64,000 bases of DNA, from NCBI RefSeq assembly GCF_021043395.1, contig NZ_JAJNKE010000015.1, forward strand, positions 22,361 to 86,360. Direction: 5' to 3'. Position numbers and translations under genes: made by a program. Source of the stretch: Clostridium guangxiense (GTDB lineage: Bacteria; Bacillota; Clostridia; Clostridiales; Clostridiaceae). The notes beneath the pieces are model-generated. The model was not told where the DNA came from, ran no database searches, and saw only the letters and a program-made list of their open reading frames with translations. Positions 35,701-43,954 of the stretch are shown one piece after another (the stretch's first letter is position 1; each line of letters begins with the position of its first letter).

Positions 35701-36114
35701 TAAAAATCTCTCCTCTACAACTACTTCTTTATCATTATTAGGTTTTCTTCCGCTAGTTAACAATAATTTATTCATATTATTTTCTGGAAGAGAATTAATA
35801 TTTACAACAAGAGAATGTTTATTTTTAACTACTATTTCATCTATTGATTTTGAACCATAAATATCTTTTATCCCACTTACTTTTTTTATTTCAGATATAT
35901 TATTTTTTGTTATTCCAAGTGTAGAAATAAGTTTAAAATCCATAAAATTAGTTTTATCAAAATAGTAATCTCCAGACTTTTTCATATCAGGACTTGTTGC
36001 TCTTACCCCTGCGTAAAAAGCCACGCCAACTGCTATAATTATAACTATAGATAAAAATCTAGAAAATGTTTTATATATGTCTCTAAATAAGTTTTTTAAA
36101 AATGTCTTCTTCAT
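32764..36114 (-). CDS. FtsX-type ABC permease with long coiled-coil insert
   Basis: Membrane protein of about 1,116 residues. One helix near the N terminus (FLSIVIIIAVGVAFYAGV) is followed by a MacB-like extracellular domain, then roughly residues 240-560 of Lys/Glu/Ala/Gln-rich coiled coil with repeated KIS-x-GEAQL-type heptads. FtsX helices follow near 600-720 (FPLIFFLVAALVSLTTM), then a second extracellular domain and the final FtsX helices. Such proteins work with a MacB-like ATPase in export or mechanical signalling rather than import. The start ATG lies 2 bp after the stop of the ATPase gene, with GAGTGG before it. Confidence 0.88.
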   Translation of the reverse strand: MKKTFLKNLFRDIYKTFSRFLSIVIIIAVGVAFYAGVRATSPDMKKSGDYYFDKTNFMDFKLISTLGITKNNISEIKKVSGIKDIYGSKSIDEIVVKNKHSLVVNINSLPENNMNKLLLTSGRKPNNDKEVVVEERFLKENKFKIGDKITIKSGNDTNIKDSLKEDKFKIVGTAKSPLYFSTQRQLSSVGDGSVKGFIYILPEVFKSEVYTEVYVTTDKDETKNSLMHNDEYKEANNYIEKDLKNLGKKLNKERYKEVYDDANNKIKDAEDKLKKAEKEADNQFKEGYKKLSDAQQNIYNGKNELNKNEALFNNKIADGQKQISDGQKQIEAAEAEINLKSKDIENGKVSFEAAKKQISYGEAQLSEGKAQAANSINSAIKEKVEGAKKQLESDPTNTAYIYQYNVLNRIYENDINGKTFDDIYNALKNDGSLSQISSYFDIEGLKNNFNAGEAKLSQGKQQIAANEAVIYDGEAKLEEGKKELETNKLKISNAEAQLETSKKEGQEKLDEAKNKIEAGQKEIDDNTKNLKEEEAKANKKFKDAEEDIADNKDKLKDIKSPDFYVLGRSQNIGYESYRQDSNRIDNIGKAFPLIFFLVAALVSLTTMTRMVQENRIEIGTFKALGYSKGTIISHYLIYALLASLIGSLIGISFGFRLFPPLIINAYGSLYAIPKAITPFNVILAVEASIIAIFFTTVAAVASTMEELREVPASLMRPKPPKAGKLILLERITFIWNRLKFTRKVTARNIFRYKQRLFMTVIGIAACTGLMITGFELKSGIRGAVEKQFTNIYKYDIQTNLKNEIDYAKKEKIKSELKEDSNIKSELFTYSKNVTVKNKNSSNMDAYMVVPENKDELNKYIGLNKKNKALELSDDGVIVTEKLSKLTGKKVGDVFDVMVNGKTMKVKISAVTEHYIQHYIYVSPKYYKKISGEKAKFNGFYGLLKSTSTNSQNNTSKILSKIKDVGSVSFKNNVQFDSNKSMKSINSVVLILIAAAGVLAFVVIYNLTNININERRRELATIKLLGFYNNELAAYIYRENIILTAIGSIVGIFFGIFLQNFVIVTAETDVMMFLRTISPIYFVYSILLTMLFSIIVNLAMYNRFDKIDMVESLKSAE

Positions 36115-36116
36115 AA

Positions 36117-36821
36117 TTACCACTCAATACTTTCTATAGGAACTGGATTATGATTCTTCTTTACACTTTCTACTTTTCCACTTTTTACAGTTATTATTTT
36201 ATCTGCAATTGGAGCTATTGCAGAATTGTGAGTTATAACTATTACTGTCATATTGTATTCTCTTGATGTGTCTGAAAGAAGTTTCAATATGGATTTTCCA
36301 GTGTTATAATCAAGTGCACCTGTTGGCTCATCACACAAAAGAAGTTTAGGTTTTTTAGCCAAAGCCCTAGCTATAGATACTCTTTGCTGTTCTCCTCCTG
36401 AAAGTTGTGCGGGGAAATTTTTCATTCTATCTTCAAGCCCAACATTTTTAAGAACTTCTTCAGGCTTAATTGAATCCTTACATATTTCTACTGCTAATTC
36501 AACATTTTCAACTGCATTTAAATTTTGAACTAAATTATAAAATTGAAATACAAAGCCAATATCTTCACGTCTGTATTTTGTGAGCATTTTTTTATTGTAT
36601 TTGCTTATTTCACTGCCATCCACATGTATGCTTCCACTAGTAACTTGGTCCATTCCACCTAGAAGATTTAATATTGTGGATTTTCCTGCACCACTAGCGC
36701 CAAGTACAATAACAAATTCTCCTCTATCGATTGAAAAAGAAACATCGTCTACTGCTTTAATTACAACTTCGCCCATAGTATAGGTCTTTTTTACATTCTT
36801 TAATTCTATAAAACTATTCAT
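36117..36821 (-). CDS. MacB/LolD-type ABC ATPase
   Basis: ATP-binding partner of the FtsX-like permease, 234 residues. Walker [10 protein letters not shown]-loop [16 protein letters not shown], signature [15 protein letters not shown], Walker [13 protein letters not shown], His switch ITHNSAI. The FYNL segment is typical of the LolD/MacB/BceA clade. GGAGGCGAG precedes the ATG. It lies downstream of a TetR regulator on the same strand, suggesting that TetR controls the transporter. Confidence 0.94.
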   Translation of the reverse strand: MNSFIELKNVKKTYTMGEVVIKAVDDVSFSIDRGEFVIVLGASGAGKSTILNLLGGMDQVTSGSIHVDGSEISKYNKKMLTKYRREDIGFVFQFYNLVQNLNAVENVELAVEICKDSIKPEEVLKNVGLEDRMKNFPAQLSGGEQQRVSIARALAKKPKLLLCDEPTGALDYNTGKSILKLLSDTSREYNMTVIVITHNSAIAPIADKIITVKSGKVESVKKNHNPVPIESIEW

Positions 36822-36872
36822 ATCTCGCCTCCATCTTGTGAACCATGGTTCTCTTTTAATTGAAATAATAAA

Positions 36873-36925
36873 GTTTTGTTTTAAATAATAAGTATTGATT
36901 TTTACACTTATTTAAAACAAAGCGT
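36873..36925. promoter_or_regulatory. Inverted-repeat upstream motif (shared type)
   Basis: TTTTGTTTTAAATAATAAGT faces ACACTTATTTAAAACAAAGC, 50-105 bp before the ABC ATPase start. Closely related half sites (TTATTTAAARCAAAGC) occur before the DUF3793 and alcohol dehydrogenase genes, and a looser version before the glycerol-dehydrogenase-like gene. Confidence 0.45.
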
Positions 36926-36960
36926 CTATAAGTACATATAGATATATTTAAAATAAAAAA

Positions 36961-37563
36961 TTACACCTCCTCACTTTCAACTTTATTTATGATATCACTA
37001 TAAAAAATTTCAACAAGGTTAAGAATATATTTTCTTACTTCTTCTCCTTCTTTTTTTTCTTCCACAATTACAGCGACACCTTCTATAAGACTCCAAGAAA
37101 GGATATATATAATAAAATTATCTTTAAGCCTTTTTTTATTTAGTCCTAATTGATATTCTATGTTTTTAGTAACCGTATTAGTTACATAATCCACAAATGT
37201 AGTTTTACAATTCTCATATTTAGACCCTAAACTTTTATTTATAAGCACTGAAATTTCCACGCTGTTATTCTTCATCATATTAACCATTTTATCAATAAGC
37301 CAATAACAAATATTTTCTGTGTTATCATCAAATTTAACTTTATCAAACTTCTCCAAATATCCTATAAGATCATAATACACGGATCCTATGAGTTTTTCGT
37401 ATAGATCATCTTTACTTTGAAAATACTTATAAAAATTTCCTACTGACGTGGATGCATTTCTAACTATATTTCTTATAGACGCTCCTTCATATCCACTTTT
37501 GTCAAATTCCTTTAAAGCCTCTTTAAGTATTTTTTCTCTAACCTCATCCTTTAAATACTGCAT
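36961..37563 (-). CDS. TetR-family regulator
   Basis: DNA-binding repressor of 200 residues. The helix-turn-helix is at 9-55 (ILKEALKEFDKSGYEGASIRNIVRNASTSVGNFYKYFQSKDDLYEKL), and a divergent all-helical ligand domain follows. The chosen ATG is 7 bp after GGAGG; an upstream ATG at 37599 is before that site. It probably regulates the adjacent ABC transporter, 140 bp downstream on the same strand. Confidence 0.9.
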   Translation of the reverse strand: MQYLKDEVREKILKEALKEFDKSGYEGASIRNIVRNASTSVGNFYKYFQSKDDLYEKLIGSVYYDLIGYLEKFDKVKFDDNTENICYWLIDKMVNMMKNNSVEISVLINKSLGSKYENCKTTFVDYVTNTVTKNIEYQLGLNKKRLKDNFIIYILSWSLIEGVAVIVEEKKEGEEVRKYILNLVEIFYSDIINKVESEEV

Positions 37564-37646
37564 TAGAAAACCTCCGTTCTCTTTTATATTGTAACGCACT
37601 CAAATCGCAGTGTCAATGAATACACAACTTGAAACTTAAATCAGTG

Positions 37647-37674
37647 CACAATTCACAATGAAGTATGAATTGTG
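37647..37674. repeat. Short hairpin between membrane protein and TetR genes
   Basis: CACAATTCA and TGAATTGTG form a perfect 9-bp stem. The flanking ACACAACTTGAAACTTAAA resembles the end of family 2 elements, so it may be a relic of one or a weak terminator. Confidence 0.4.
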
Positions 37675-37681
37675 AACCGAA

Positions 37682-38530
37682 TTAAATTTTCTTCTTTAAT
37701 TCCTCAAGTGCTCCAAAGTATCTTTTTGATTTTATATTTGGAAAAGCCTTAAGAATTCTTCTTTGAAGTATGTGCTTTCTCTCTGTAAGCTTATTGTAGT
37801 TGTACCTAAGTTCTCTAATTTCTGCCTTATATTTATTTTTAACTTCAACTATATTGTTTTCATATTTCTGCTTAAATTCAACTGAATTTTCATTATACCT
37901 TTTCTTCAATTCTATCGTATTTCTTGCTATTTCTTCTGCTAAAGCATCTGACCTATTTTTCATTTTTATTGATACTTCATCGATTTTTCTAATTCTAACA
38001 TTCAATTTAAGTACAGTTTCAACTGCCGATACAATATCTACTATAAAACAAATTATCACTATTATTATAAGTATAATTCCCACTAACTCCGGAATAAAAT
38101 TTACTAAATCATAAACCAATGGATGTACAATTTTAATGACAAAAACACTTGCAATTCCCCAACCCAGCGAAAATTTAAGGCATATGTATCCCTTGAGGTT
38201 AAATGGCATATCAGAATAATCCCACCATCTATTATGAAATATCCTTTCTAAAATAAATCCTGTTATATATTCAATAAATGATGTTATAAAAATAGCTCCA
38301 ATAAATAGCATAATAACATTATTTTTAATGGAACTAAGTAAGATTATGATAAAAACAACTCCAAAGCCATATATAGGACAAACAGGTCCATTTAAAAAGC
38401 CTCTATTTACAAACTTTCCAGTATTTAATGCCGCATATGCAACTTCAAGACACCATCCCAAGAAAGCATAAATTGCAAAATAAAATATAAAATTATAAAA
38501 TGACAAATTAAAAATAATTACACTCCTCAT
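37682..38530 (-). CDS. Putative ABC-transporter type IV (CmpB-like) membrane protein
   Basis: Integral membrane protein of 282 residues. The first 170 hold about five helices with the family features FAIYAFLGWCLEVAYAAL, RGFLNGPVCPIYGFGVV and the RWWDYSDMPFNLKGYICLKFSLGWG block, as in the clostridial CmpB/ABC type IV family. The C-terminal 100 residues are a charged coiled coil (RIRKIDEVSIKMKNRSDALAEEIAR...). Function unknown. The start is placed at the ATG after AGAGGTG. Confidence 0.75.
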   Translation of the reverse strand: MRSVIIFNLSFYNFIFYFAIYAFLGWCLEVAYAALNTGKFVNRGFLNGPVCPIYGFGVVFIIILLSSIKNNVIMLFIGAIFITSFIEYITGFILERIFHNRWWDYSDMPFNLKGYICLKFSLGWGIASVFVIKIVHPLVYDLVNFIPELVGIILIIIVIICFIVDIVSAVETVLKLNVRIRKIDEVSIKMKNRSDALAEEIARNTIELKKRYNENSVEFKQKYENNIVEVKNKYKAEIRELRYNYNKLTERKHILQRRILKAFPNIKSKRYFGALEELKKKI

Positions 38531-38644
38531 TTGCATCACCTCTTATATAGTGGAAACATTGCGAAACTTAAACTATTTATGTACCAAAATACCAACCTTC
38601 AAAGGATTATAGTGCATATATAGTTTGTATTTGAGCTAGTTTCA

Positions 38645-39130
38645 CTATAGATAAACAAGCTAAAATATTTAAATTACCAATACCAAATTTATCCTTACAA
38701 ACTGGAATTTGTCGAGCTGAGTGAAGGGTTTTAATTCGCCCTGCTCATTAAAAAACTAACTTTTTCACTTATGTGAAAAGTGAAGGGTTTGACATAGCTT
38801 TGCTTGTCAAAGGTGAAGGTTTTTGCCACGGCAAAAGGTTAAGGAATATTTTTCTCCGTTTCTCTACGAAAAATAAATAATTTAAATACGTTAAAGATTT
38901 TCCGTAGGAAAACGGAGGAAAATCAACCTTAGCTTTTTATTGAAGATAAAAAAGTTCACCTTTTACGTGCACAGCACCGTAAAACCATTCACCTTGCGCA
39001 TAGAGAAAACCTTAATCTTTTAACAAACGAAGTGAGTTAAAACCCTTCACTATAGTGCTCGACAAACTGTAATTTAATAGGATACATTTGGTAGCGATAA
39101 TTTCTATGTTTCAAGTTGCTCATCTATATA
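38645..39130. repeat. Large palindromic element, family 2 (copy 1)
   Basis: About 486 bp. The left arm CTATAGATAAACAAGC... ACCAAATTTATCC... TTTGTCGAGC... GTGAAGGGTTTTAA faces the right arm TTAAAACCCTTCAC... GCTCGACAAA... CATTTGGT... GTTGCTCATCTATAT. The centre has smaller inverted pieces (GAAGGGTTTGACATAGC, TTTTCCGTAGGAAAACGG). No coding sequence. It fills the whole 600-bp gap. Confidence 0.7.
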
Positions 39131-39132
39131 TC

Positions 39133-39954
39133 TTAAAAATCAATAGTATCTGGGTCTGGTCCTATTCTTTTGCCAGTATTTAATGTTTCTATTTTTTTCA
39201 TATCCTCAGCAGATATTTCAAAATTATATAAATCCATATTTTCTTTTATTCTAGATTTTGTTGAAGATTTAGGAATAGTTATAACTCCCATTTGCAAATC
39301 CCATTTTAATGCTATCTGTGAAATTGTCTTTCCATATTTTGTTGATAATTCTTTCATAAGTGGGATTTCAAATATTTTTCCCTGCATTAATGGTCCCCAT
39401 GCTTCAAGCTGAATCTTATGTTTCTTACAGAATTCATGTACTTCCGTTTGTGGAAACTGTGGATGATATTCAACTTGATTTACTGTTGGTACAATATCAC
39501 ATTCGTTTATAAGCTCTTCTAAATGATGAACTTTAAAATTACTTACACCTATAGCCCTTATTCTTCCTTCCTTGTATAGCTTTTCCAATGCCTTCCATGG
39601 CTCAGTATTTGATTTTTGTGGCCAATGAATTAAATAAAGATCAAGGTAATCTGTTCCTAACTTTCTTAAAGATTCATCAAAAGCGTTTAAAGCTTTATCA
39701 TAGTCATGTTCAGTATTCCAAAGCTTACTTGTTAAAAATATATCTTCTCTTTTAACACTGCTCTCTTTTATAGCTTCTCCAACAGCTTCCTCATTACCAT
39801 ATATAGCAGCTGTATCAATATGCCTATATCCCAATCTTAAAGCCTCTTTAACTGAACTAACTGCTGTATTTTTATCCTTAATCTTGAAGGTCCCAAAACC
39901 AACCCATGGCATCCTTACACCATTATTCAGTACTGTAAAACTGTTAATATCCAT
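39133..39954 (-). CDS. Aldo/keto reductase
   Basis: NADPH-dependent oxidoreductase of 273 residues with the AKR barrel. Catalytic tetrad: Asp in RHIDTAAIYGNEEAVG with Tyr in the same segment, Lys in LTSKLWNTEHDYD, and His in LYLIHWPQ. The coenzyme segment ITIPKSSTKSRIKENMDLYNFE is present. It reduces aldehydes or ketones; typical of 2,5-diketogluconate-type or general aldehyde reductases. The ATG 8 bp from GGAGG is used. It lies between two repeat-filled gaps and is monocistronic. Confidence 0.93.
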   Translation of the reverse strand: MDINSFTVLNNGVRMPWVGFGTFKIKDKNTAVSSVKEALRLGYRHIDTAAIYGNEEAVGEAIKESSVKREDIFLTSKLWNTEHDYDKALNAFDESLRKLGTDYLDLYLIHWPQKSNTEPWKALEKLYKEGRIRAIGVSNFKVHHLEELINECDIVPTVNQVEYHPQFPQTEVHEFCKKHKIQLEAWGPLMQGKIFEIPLMKELSTKYGKTISQIALKWDLQMGVITIPKSSTKSRIKENMDLYNFEISAEDMKKIETLNTGKRIGPDPDTIDF

Positions 39955-40044
39955 TACCATTTCCTCCAATCATAATAAACAATATGCTATCAAATACCCT
40001 GCATGGGTATATAATAGCATATTATTGTTATAAAATAAATTACA

Positions 40045-41427
40045 TTATTCTAAAATTGAACTCATTTTCCAAATATCAAGAGATTTTACCTTTAAACTTT
40101 TTCCTTTTAATGTAGAAACCTTGATATTTTCGCTGTCCTCCCTAACAGCATATACTCTAGCTGATATAACTTTTTCATCATTTGCAAATACCTCTACAGT
40201 AGAATAATCAACAAAAACTTGCAACTTTAATGTATCATATTTTCTAGATTTAATATTCCCTTTAACAATAGATTTATGGCATTTATCAGAAATACTAGAT
40301 TTGCTTCTGTCTATATAAAAGCTTTCAGTATCATATTCATATTTTATAGAGGTCTTTTCCTCTTCATCCTTTGAACTTAATACATCTATTGAAAAGCACA
40401 TGCCTTCCTCCATTTCTGCCTCAATAATTACTTCAAGTGCTTTTCCTTTTGTTTTAGGAATTAAGGTTGATTCCAAAACAAAATTTTCATACTTTTCATG
40501 TTCTTTTCTTAAAACTTCAAACTCCTTTACAGGCTTAATACGCAGCATATTGTCTTTAATTTCTAGTGTCCTTGGAAGACATTGAACACCTGCCCAATCG
40601 CCACATTCATCAAATTCTCCTCTTGAATGTTCCGGCATCCATGCAATCATTATGCGCCTTCCCGCATTATCAACTAATGAATTGGGGGCATAAAAACCTT
40701 CCCACCCACCATAATCTAAAATCCCCTTAAATTCTGGTATAAACTTGTATTCACTATTTAATGTTCCAATATAGTATTCGACCTGCCCATCAGGTGAAAC
40801 AATTAAAACATACTTATCGCCTAATTTAAAAAAGTTAGGACATTCCCAAAGAACATCTTCTCCTTCACAAAGTATATTTAGAAACTCCCATTTTTTTAAA
40901 TCCTGTGATTTATATATTAAAGCACAACCTTTCTTATTATGACTGCCACCTAAAACCATAAACCATTTTCCATTTTCATTCCATACAAAAGGATCTCTCC
41001 AATGCTTAATCTCAATATCACCATTGATTTTACTTGTCATAATAGGATTCTCTTCAGACTTTCTCCATGTAAGCATATTATCTTCGCTTACGGCTGACCA
41101 CTGCTGCGCTCCTATTTCTGGATTTCTTTCTCCTTCTCCTATGCTCGTATAAAAAATTGTAGGCTTTTCTCCGTTAATTACTGCACATCCTGAAAAGCAA
41201 TGAATTTCTCCTTTGTCTTTAGAAGGATAAAGTGCTATAGGCAAGTGCTTCCAATGAACTAAATCTTTACTCTTAGCATGTCCCCAATGAATATTTCCCC
41301 ATTCACTTCCATATGGATTATACTGATAAAAAAGATGATATTCACCTTTATAATAAATAACTCCATTAGGATCGTTCATCCAATTTTTTTCCGGCATAAA
41401 ATGATAAATAGGTCTGTATAAATTCAT
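40045..41427 (-). CDS. GH32 beta-fructosidase / sucrose-6-phosphate hydrolase
   Basis: Glycoside hydrolase of 460 residues. Family motifs: WMNDPNG with nucleophile D19, FSGCAV, HWRDPFVW (transition-state Asp) and WECPNFF (acid/base Glu). A C-terminal beta-sandwich contains DYSTVEVFANDEKVIS. No signal peptide, so it acts in the cytoplasm on sucrose-6-phosphate or short fructans. No sucrose PTS or repressor gene is adjacent, unlike the usual operon. The start is the ATG after GGAGG; the upstream in-frame extension runs into a repeat. Confidence 0.92.
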   Translation of the reverse strand: MNLYRPIYHFMPEKNWMNDPNGVIYYKGEYHLFYQYNPYGSEWGNIHWGHAKSKDLVHWKHLPIALYPSKDKGEIHCFSGCAVINGEKPTIFYTSIGEGERNPEIGAQQWSAVSEDNMLTWRKSEENPIMTSKINGDIEIKHWRDPFVWNENGKWFMVLGGSHNKKGCALIYKSQDLKKWEFLNILCEGEDVLWECPNFFKLGDKYVLIVSPDGQVEYYIGTLNSEYKFIPEFKGILDYGGWEGFYAPNSLVDNAGRRIMIAWMPEHSRGEFDECGDWAGVQCLPRTLEIKDNMLRIKPVKEFEVLRKEHEKYENFVLESTLIPKTKGKALEVIIEAEMEEGMCFSIDVLSSKDEEEKTSIKYEYDTESFYIDRSKSSISDKCHKSIVKGNIKSRKYDTLKLQVFVDYSTVEVFANDEKVISARVYAVREDSENIKVSTLKGKSLKVKSLDIWKMSSILE

Positions 41428-41450
41428 ATATATTCCTCCGTCACAATTAA

Positions 41451-41792
41451 TATATAGATAGACAACTTGAAAATTTGAAATGCCCAACACCAAATTTATC
41501 CTAGAAAACTAGCATTTTACTTAGAGTACAGAGTACAATTGACAGAGGACAGTGAAGGATGATTTTTCTCCGCTATGCTTCGAAAAATCTTAAACTTAAT
41601 GCTTGCGCATGGCTTAAAATACAATATTCAGCGCAGCTGATAATAAGTTCTAGGATTTACCTGAGAGAAACGAAAGGTAAATCAACATTAACTGTACTCT
41701 GTACTCTGTCAGTTGTACTCTGAGTTAAGCCATAATTTAACAGCATAAATTTGGTATTAGTAATTTAAAGCTTTCAGCTTGCTTATCTATAT
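41451..41792. repeat. Large palindromic element, family 2 (copy 2)
   Basis: About 342 bp. The ends TATATAGATAGACAACTTGA and TTCAGCTTGCTTATCTATAT, plus inner CACCAAATTTATCC / CATAAATTTGGTATTAG, match copy 1. Inside, CTTAGAGTACAGAGTACAAT faces GTACTCTGTACTCTGTCAGT. The middle carries ATTTTTCTCCGCTATGCTTC, also like copy 1. Confidence 0.7.
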
Positions 41793-41919
41793 TACATAAA
41801 AAACATATATAAGCTAAATTTTTGTATGTCAACCCATTAGCATAATGCTTGTATACGTATTCAGTTATGATAATAATTATATCACACAAAGATAGCAAGG
41901 TAAATAGATTCGTATGTTT

Positions 41920-42127
41920 GAGCATTTTTTCAGCAAGTAAACATGCACGAGGTTTTAGCCTTGCCCATTATCCTTCTAGAAGCTAAAGCAAGCACTCTCC
42001 TAAAATTGTTACCTTAGATTTATAGAATTTTATTAAAAGTGCTTTTATATTATTCTATAAGGATAATGGTCTTACGCCAAACCCCGCGTATGTGTATGTG
42101 ACGAAGCATTGTTCCTTCACAATCTTT
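41920..42127. repeat. Family 1 element with two opposed hairpin modules
   Basis: Plus-strand module AAACATGCACGAGGTTTTAG with CCTTGCCCATTATCCTTCTA at 41938-41980, then an AAGCACTCTCCTAAAATTGT arm. An inverse module AAGGATAATGGTCTTACGCC with AAACCCCGCGTATGTGT follows at 42059-42098, then the terminus CGAAGCATTGTTCCTTCAC. It ends at the RNase J stop. Confidence 0.7.
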
Positions 42128-43792
42128 TTAAATTTCCATGATAATTGGAAGAACTATTGGCCTTCTTTTTGTCTTCCCATATAAAAACTTTTCCACAGCT
42201 CTCTTCGTGCTATCCTTCAAAATATACCATTCAATAATCTCATTTTTAAGACAGTTATCAAGTTCCCTTCTTGATATTTCTTTAGCTTCATTAATTAAAT
42301 TTTCTGATTCCTTTACATATACAAAACCTCTAGTAATTATATCTGGTCCAGCTATGATGCTGTGCGTATCTCTCTCTATGGTTACAACTATTGTTAAAAT
42401 ACCATCTTTAGCTAAATGTTTTCTATCTCTAAGGACTAGGCTTCCTACATCACCTACTCCAAGTCCATCCACAAAGACGTCTCCTGTACGAACTTTTCCT
42501 GAAACAATTGCCTTTTTACTAGATAATTCTAATACCTGCCCTGTTTCCATAATAAATATATTTTCCTTCTTCATGCCCATACTTTCTGCAAGTTCAGCAT
42601 GAAATTTTAAATGTCTATATTCTCCATGAACTGGCATAAAGTACTTAGGATGGACCAAAGTATGCATTAATTTTAATTCCTCTTGGTATGCATGCCCTGA
42701 CACATGGACGTCTTCCAAAGCTTTATATATTACTTTAGCACCACCTTTAAGAAGCTTGTTAATTACTCTAGATATTAACTTTTCATTTCCTGGTATTGGA
42801 GATGCAGAAATAATAAACAAATCTTTTGACTCTATTTTTATTTTTCTATGATTTCCAAATGCTATCCTTGCAAGAGCTGACATAGGTTCTCCTTGACTTC
42901 CTGTTGTTATTATAGTTACTTTTTCATTAGGATAATTATTTATTTCATCAATATTTATAGCTGCTCCTTCTGGAATGTGTAAATATTCAAGTGATGTTGC
43001 TACTTCAGATACGTTTTCCATACTTCTTCCACTAAAAGCTACTTTTCTCCCATATTCCAAGGAAGCATTAATTATTTGCTGCATTCTATGTATATTCGAA
43101 GCAAATGTAGCTACAATAACCCTTCCTTTGGCTTCCGAAAAAATTCTCTTAAGCTTTACTCCTATAGATTTTTCAGAAAGCGAATGTCCTTTACGTTCTA
43201 CATTAGTGCTATCTGCCATAAGAAGCAAAACCTTCTTTTTCCCAAGAACTGCTATACGCTCCAAATCTGTGCCAAGACCATCAATTGGAGTATAATCTAT
43301 TTTGAAATCTCCAGTGTGAAATATTAGCCCAATAGGAGTATGAATTGCAAGGCAACATGAATCAGCTATGCTGTGGGTATTTCTTATAAACTCTACCTTT
43401 AAATTATCTGTTCTTACTATATCTCCAGCTTCTACACAATTCAAAGTACAATCTGAAACCATACTATGTTCTTTTAATTTATTTTCAACTAACCCTAAAG
43501 TCAACCTAGTACCATAAACAGGAACATTTACTTGCTTTAAAATATAAGGAAGCGAGCCTATATGATCCTCGTGCCCATGCGTAAGAAATATACCTTTTAC
43601 CTTCTCCATATTATCAATTAAGTAGCTTATATCTGGAATAACCATATCAACCCCATACATTTCTTCATCTGGAAAAGCCACTCCACAATCTATTACTATT
43701 ATCTCTTCTTTATACTTAATTGCTGTTATATTTTTTCCTATTTCTCCAAGCCCACCTAATGGAATAATCTTTACAACATTCTTATCCGCCAC
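42128..43792 (-). CDS. rnj: Ribonuclease J
   Basis: Metallo-beta-lactamase/beta-CASP ribonuclease of 554 residues with 5'-3' exo- and endonuclease activity in mRNA decay and rRNA processing. LTHGHEDHIG at 71-80 gives zinc ligands, followed by NTHSIADSCCLAI, FHTGDFK and TTGSQGEPMSALARIA (beta-CASP). The C-terminal HVSGHAYQEELKLM and MPVHGEYRHL are family marks. The start is GTG, preceded by GGAGG at 7 bp. A repeat element directly follows the stop. Confidence 0.95.
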   Translation of the reverse strand: MADKNVVKIIPLGGLGEIGKNITAIKYKEEIIVIDCGVAFPDEEMYGVDMVIPDISYLIDNMEKVKGIFLTHGHEDHIGSLPYILKQVNVPVYGTRLTLGLVENKLKEHSMVSDCTLNCVEAGDIVRTDNLKVEFIRNTHSIADSCCLAIHTPIGLIFHTGDFKIDYTPIDGLGTDLERIAVLGKKKVLLLMADSTNVERKGHSLSEKSIGVKLKRIFSEAKGRVIVATFASNIHRMQQIINASLEYGRKVAFSGRSMENVSEVATSLEYLHIPEGAAINIDEINNYPNEKVTIITTGSQGEPMSALARIAFGNHRKIKIESKDLFIISASPIPGNEKLISRVINKLLKGGAKVIYKALEDVHVSGHAYQEELKLMHTLVHPKYFMPVHGEYRHLKFHAELAESMGMKKENIFIMETGQVLELSSKKAIVSGKVRTGDVFVDGLGVGDVGSLVLRDRKHLAKDGILTIVVTIERDTHSIIAGPDIITRGFVYVKESENLINEAKEISRRELDNCLKNEIIEWYILKDSTKRAVEKFLYGKTKRRPIVLPIIMEI

Positions 43793-43879
43793 TTAAATTC
43801 CTCCAATTCATTATAATAAAATTTTTATTTATTATATTTTGGCTGTTTATGATAAATTTAATTCTTTTCTATAAAAAAA

Positions 43880-43919
43880 TGTAGATGGATTTATATTTTT
43901 TATTAATATTCCATCTACA
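43880..43919 (-). terminator. Terminator after Gfo/Idh gene
   Basis: GTAGATGGA and TCCATCTAC pair over about 20 bases, with a T run on the minus strand, 36 bp past the oxidoreductase stop and before RNase J. Confidence 0.75.
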
Positions 43920-43954
43920 CCTTAATTATTTACTATTTTTTAAACATATAATTA

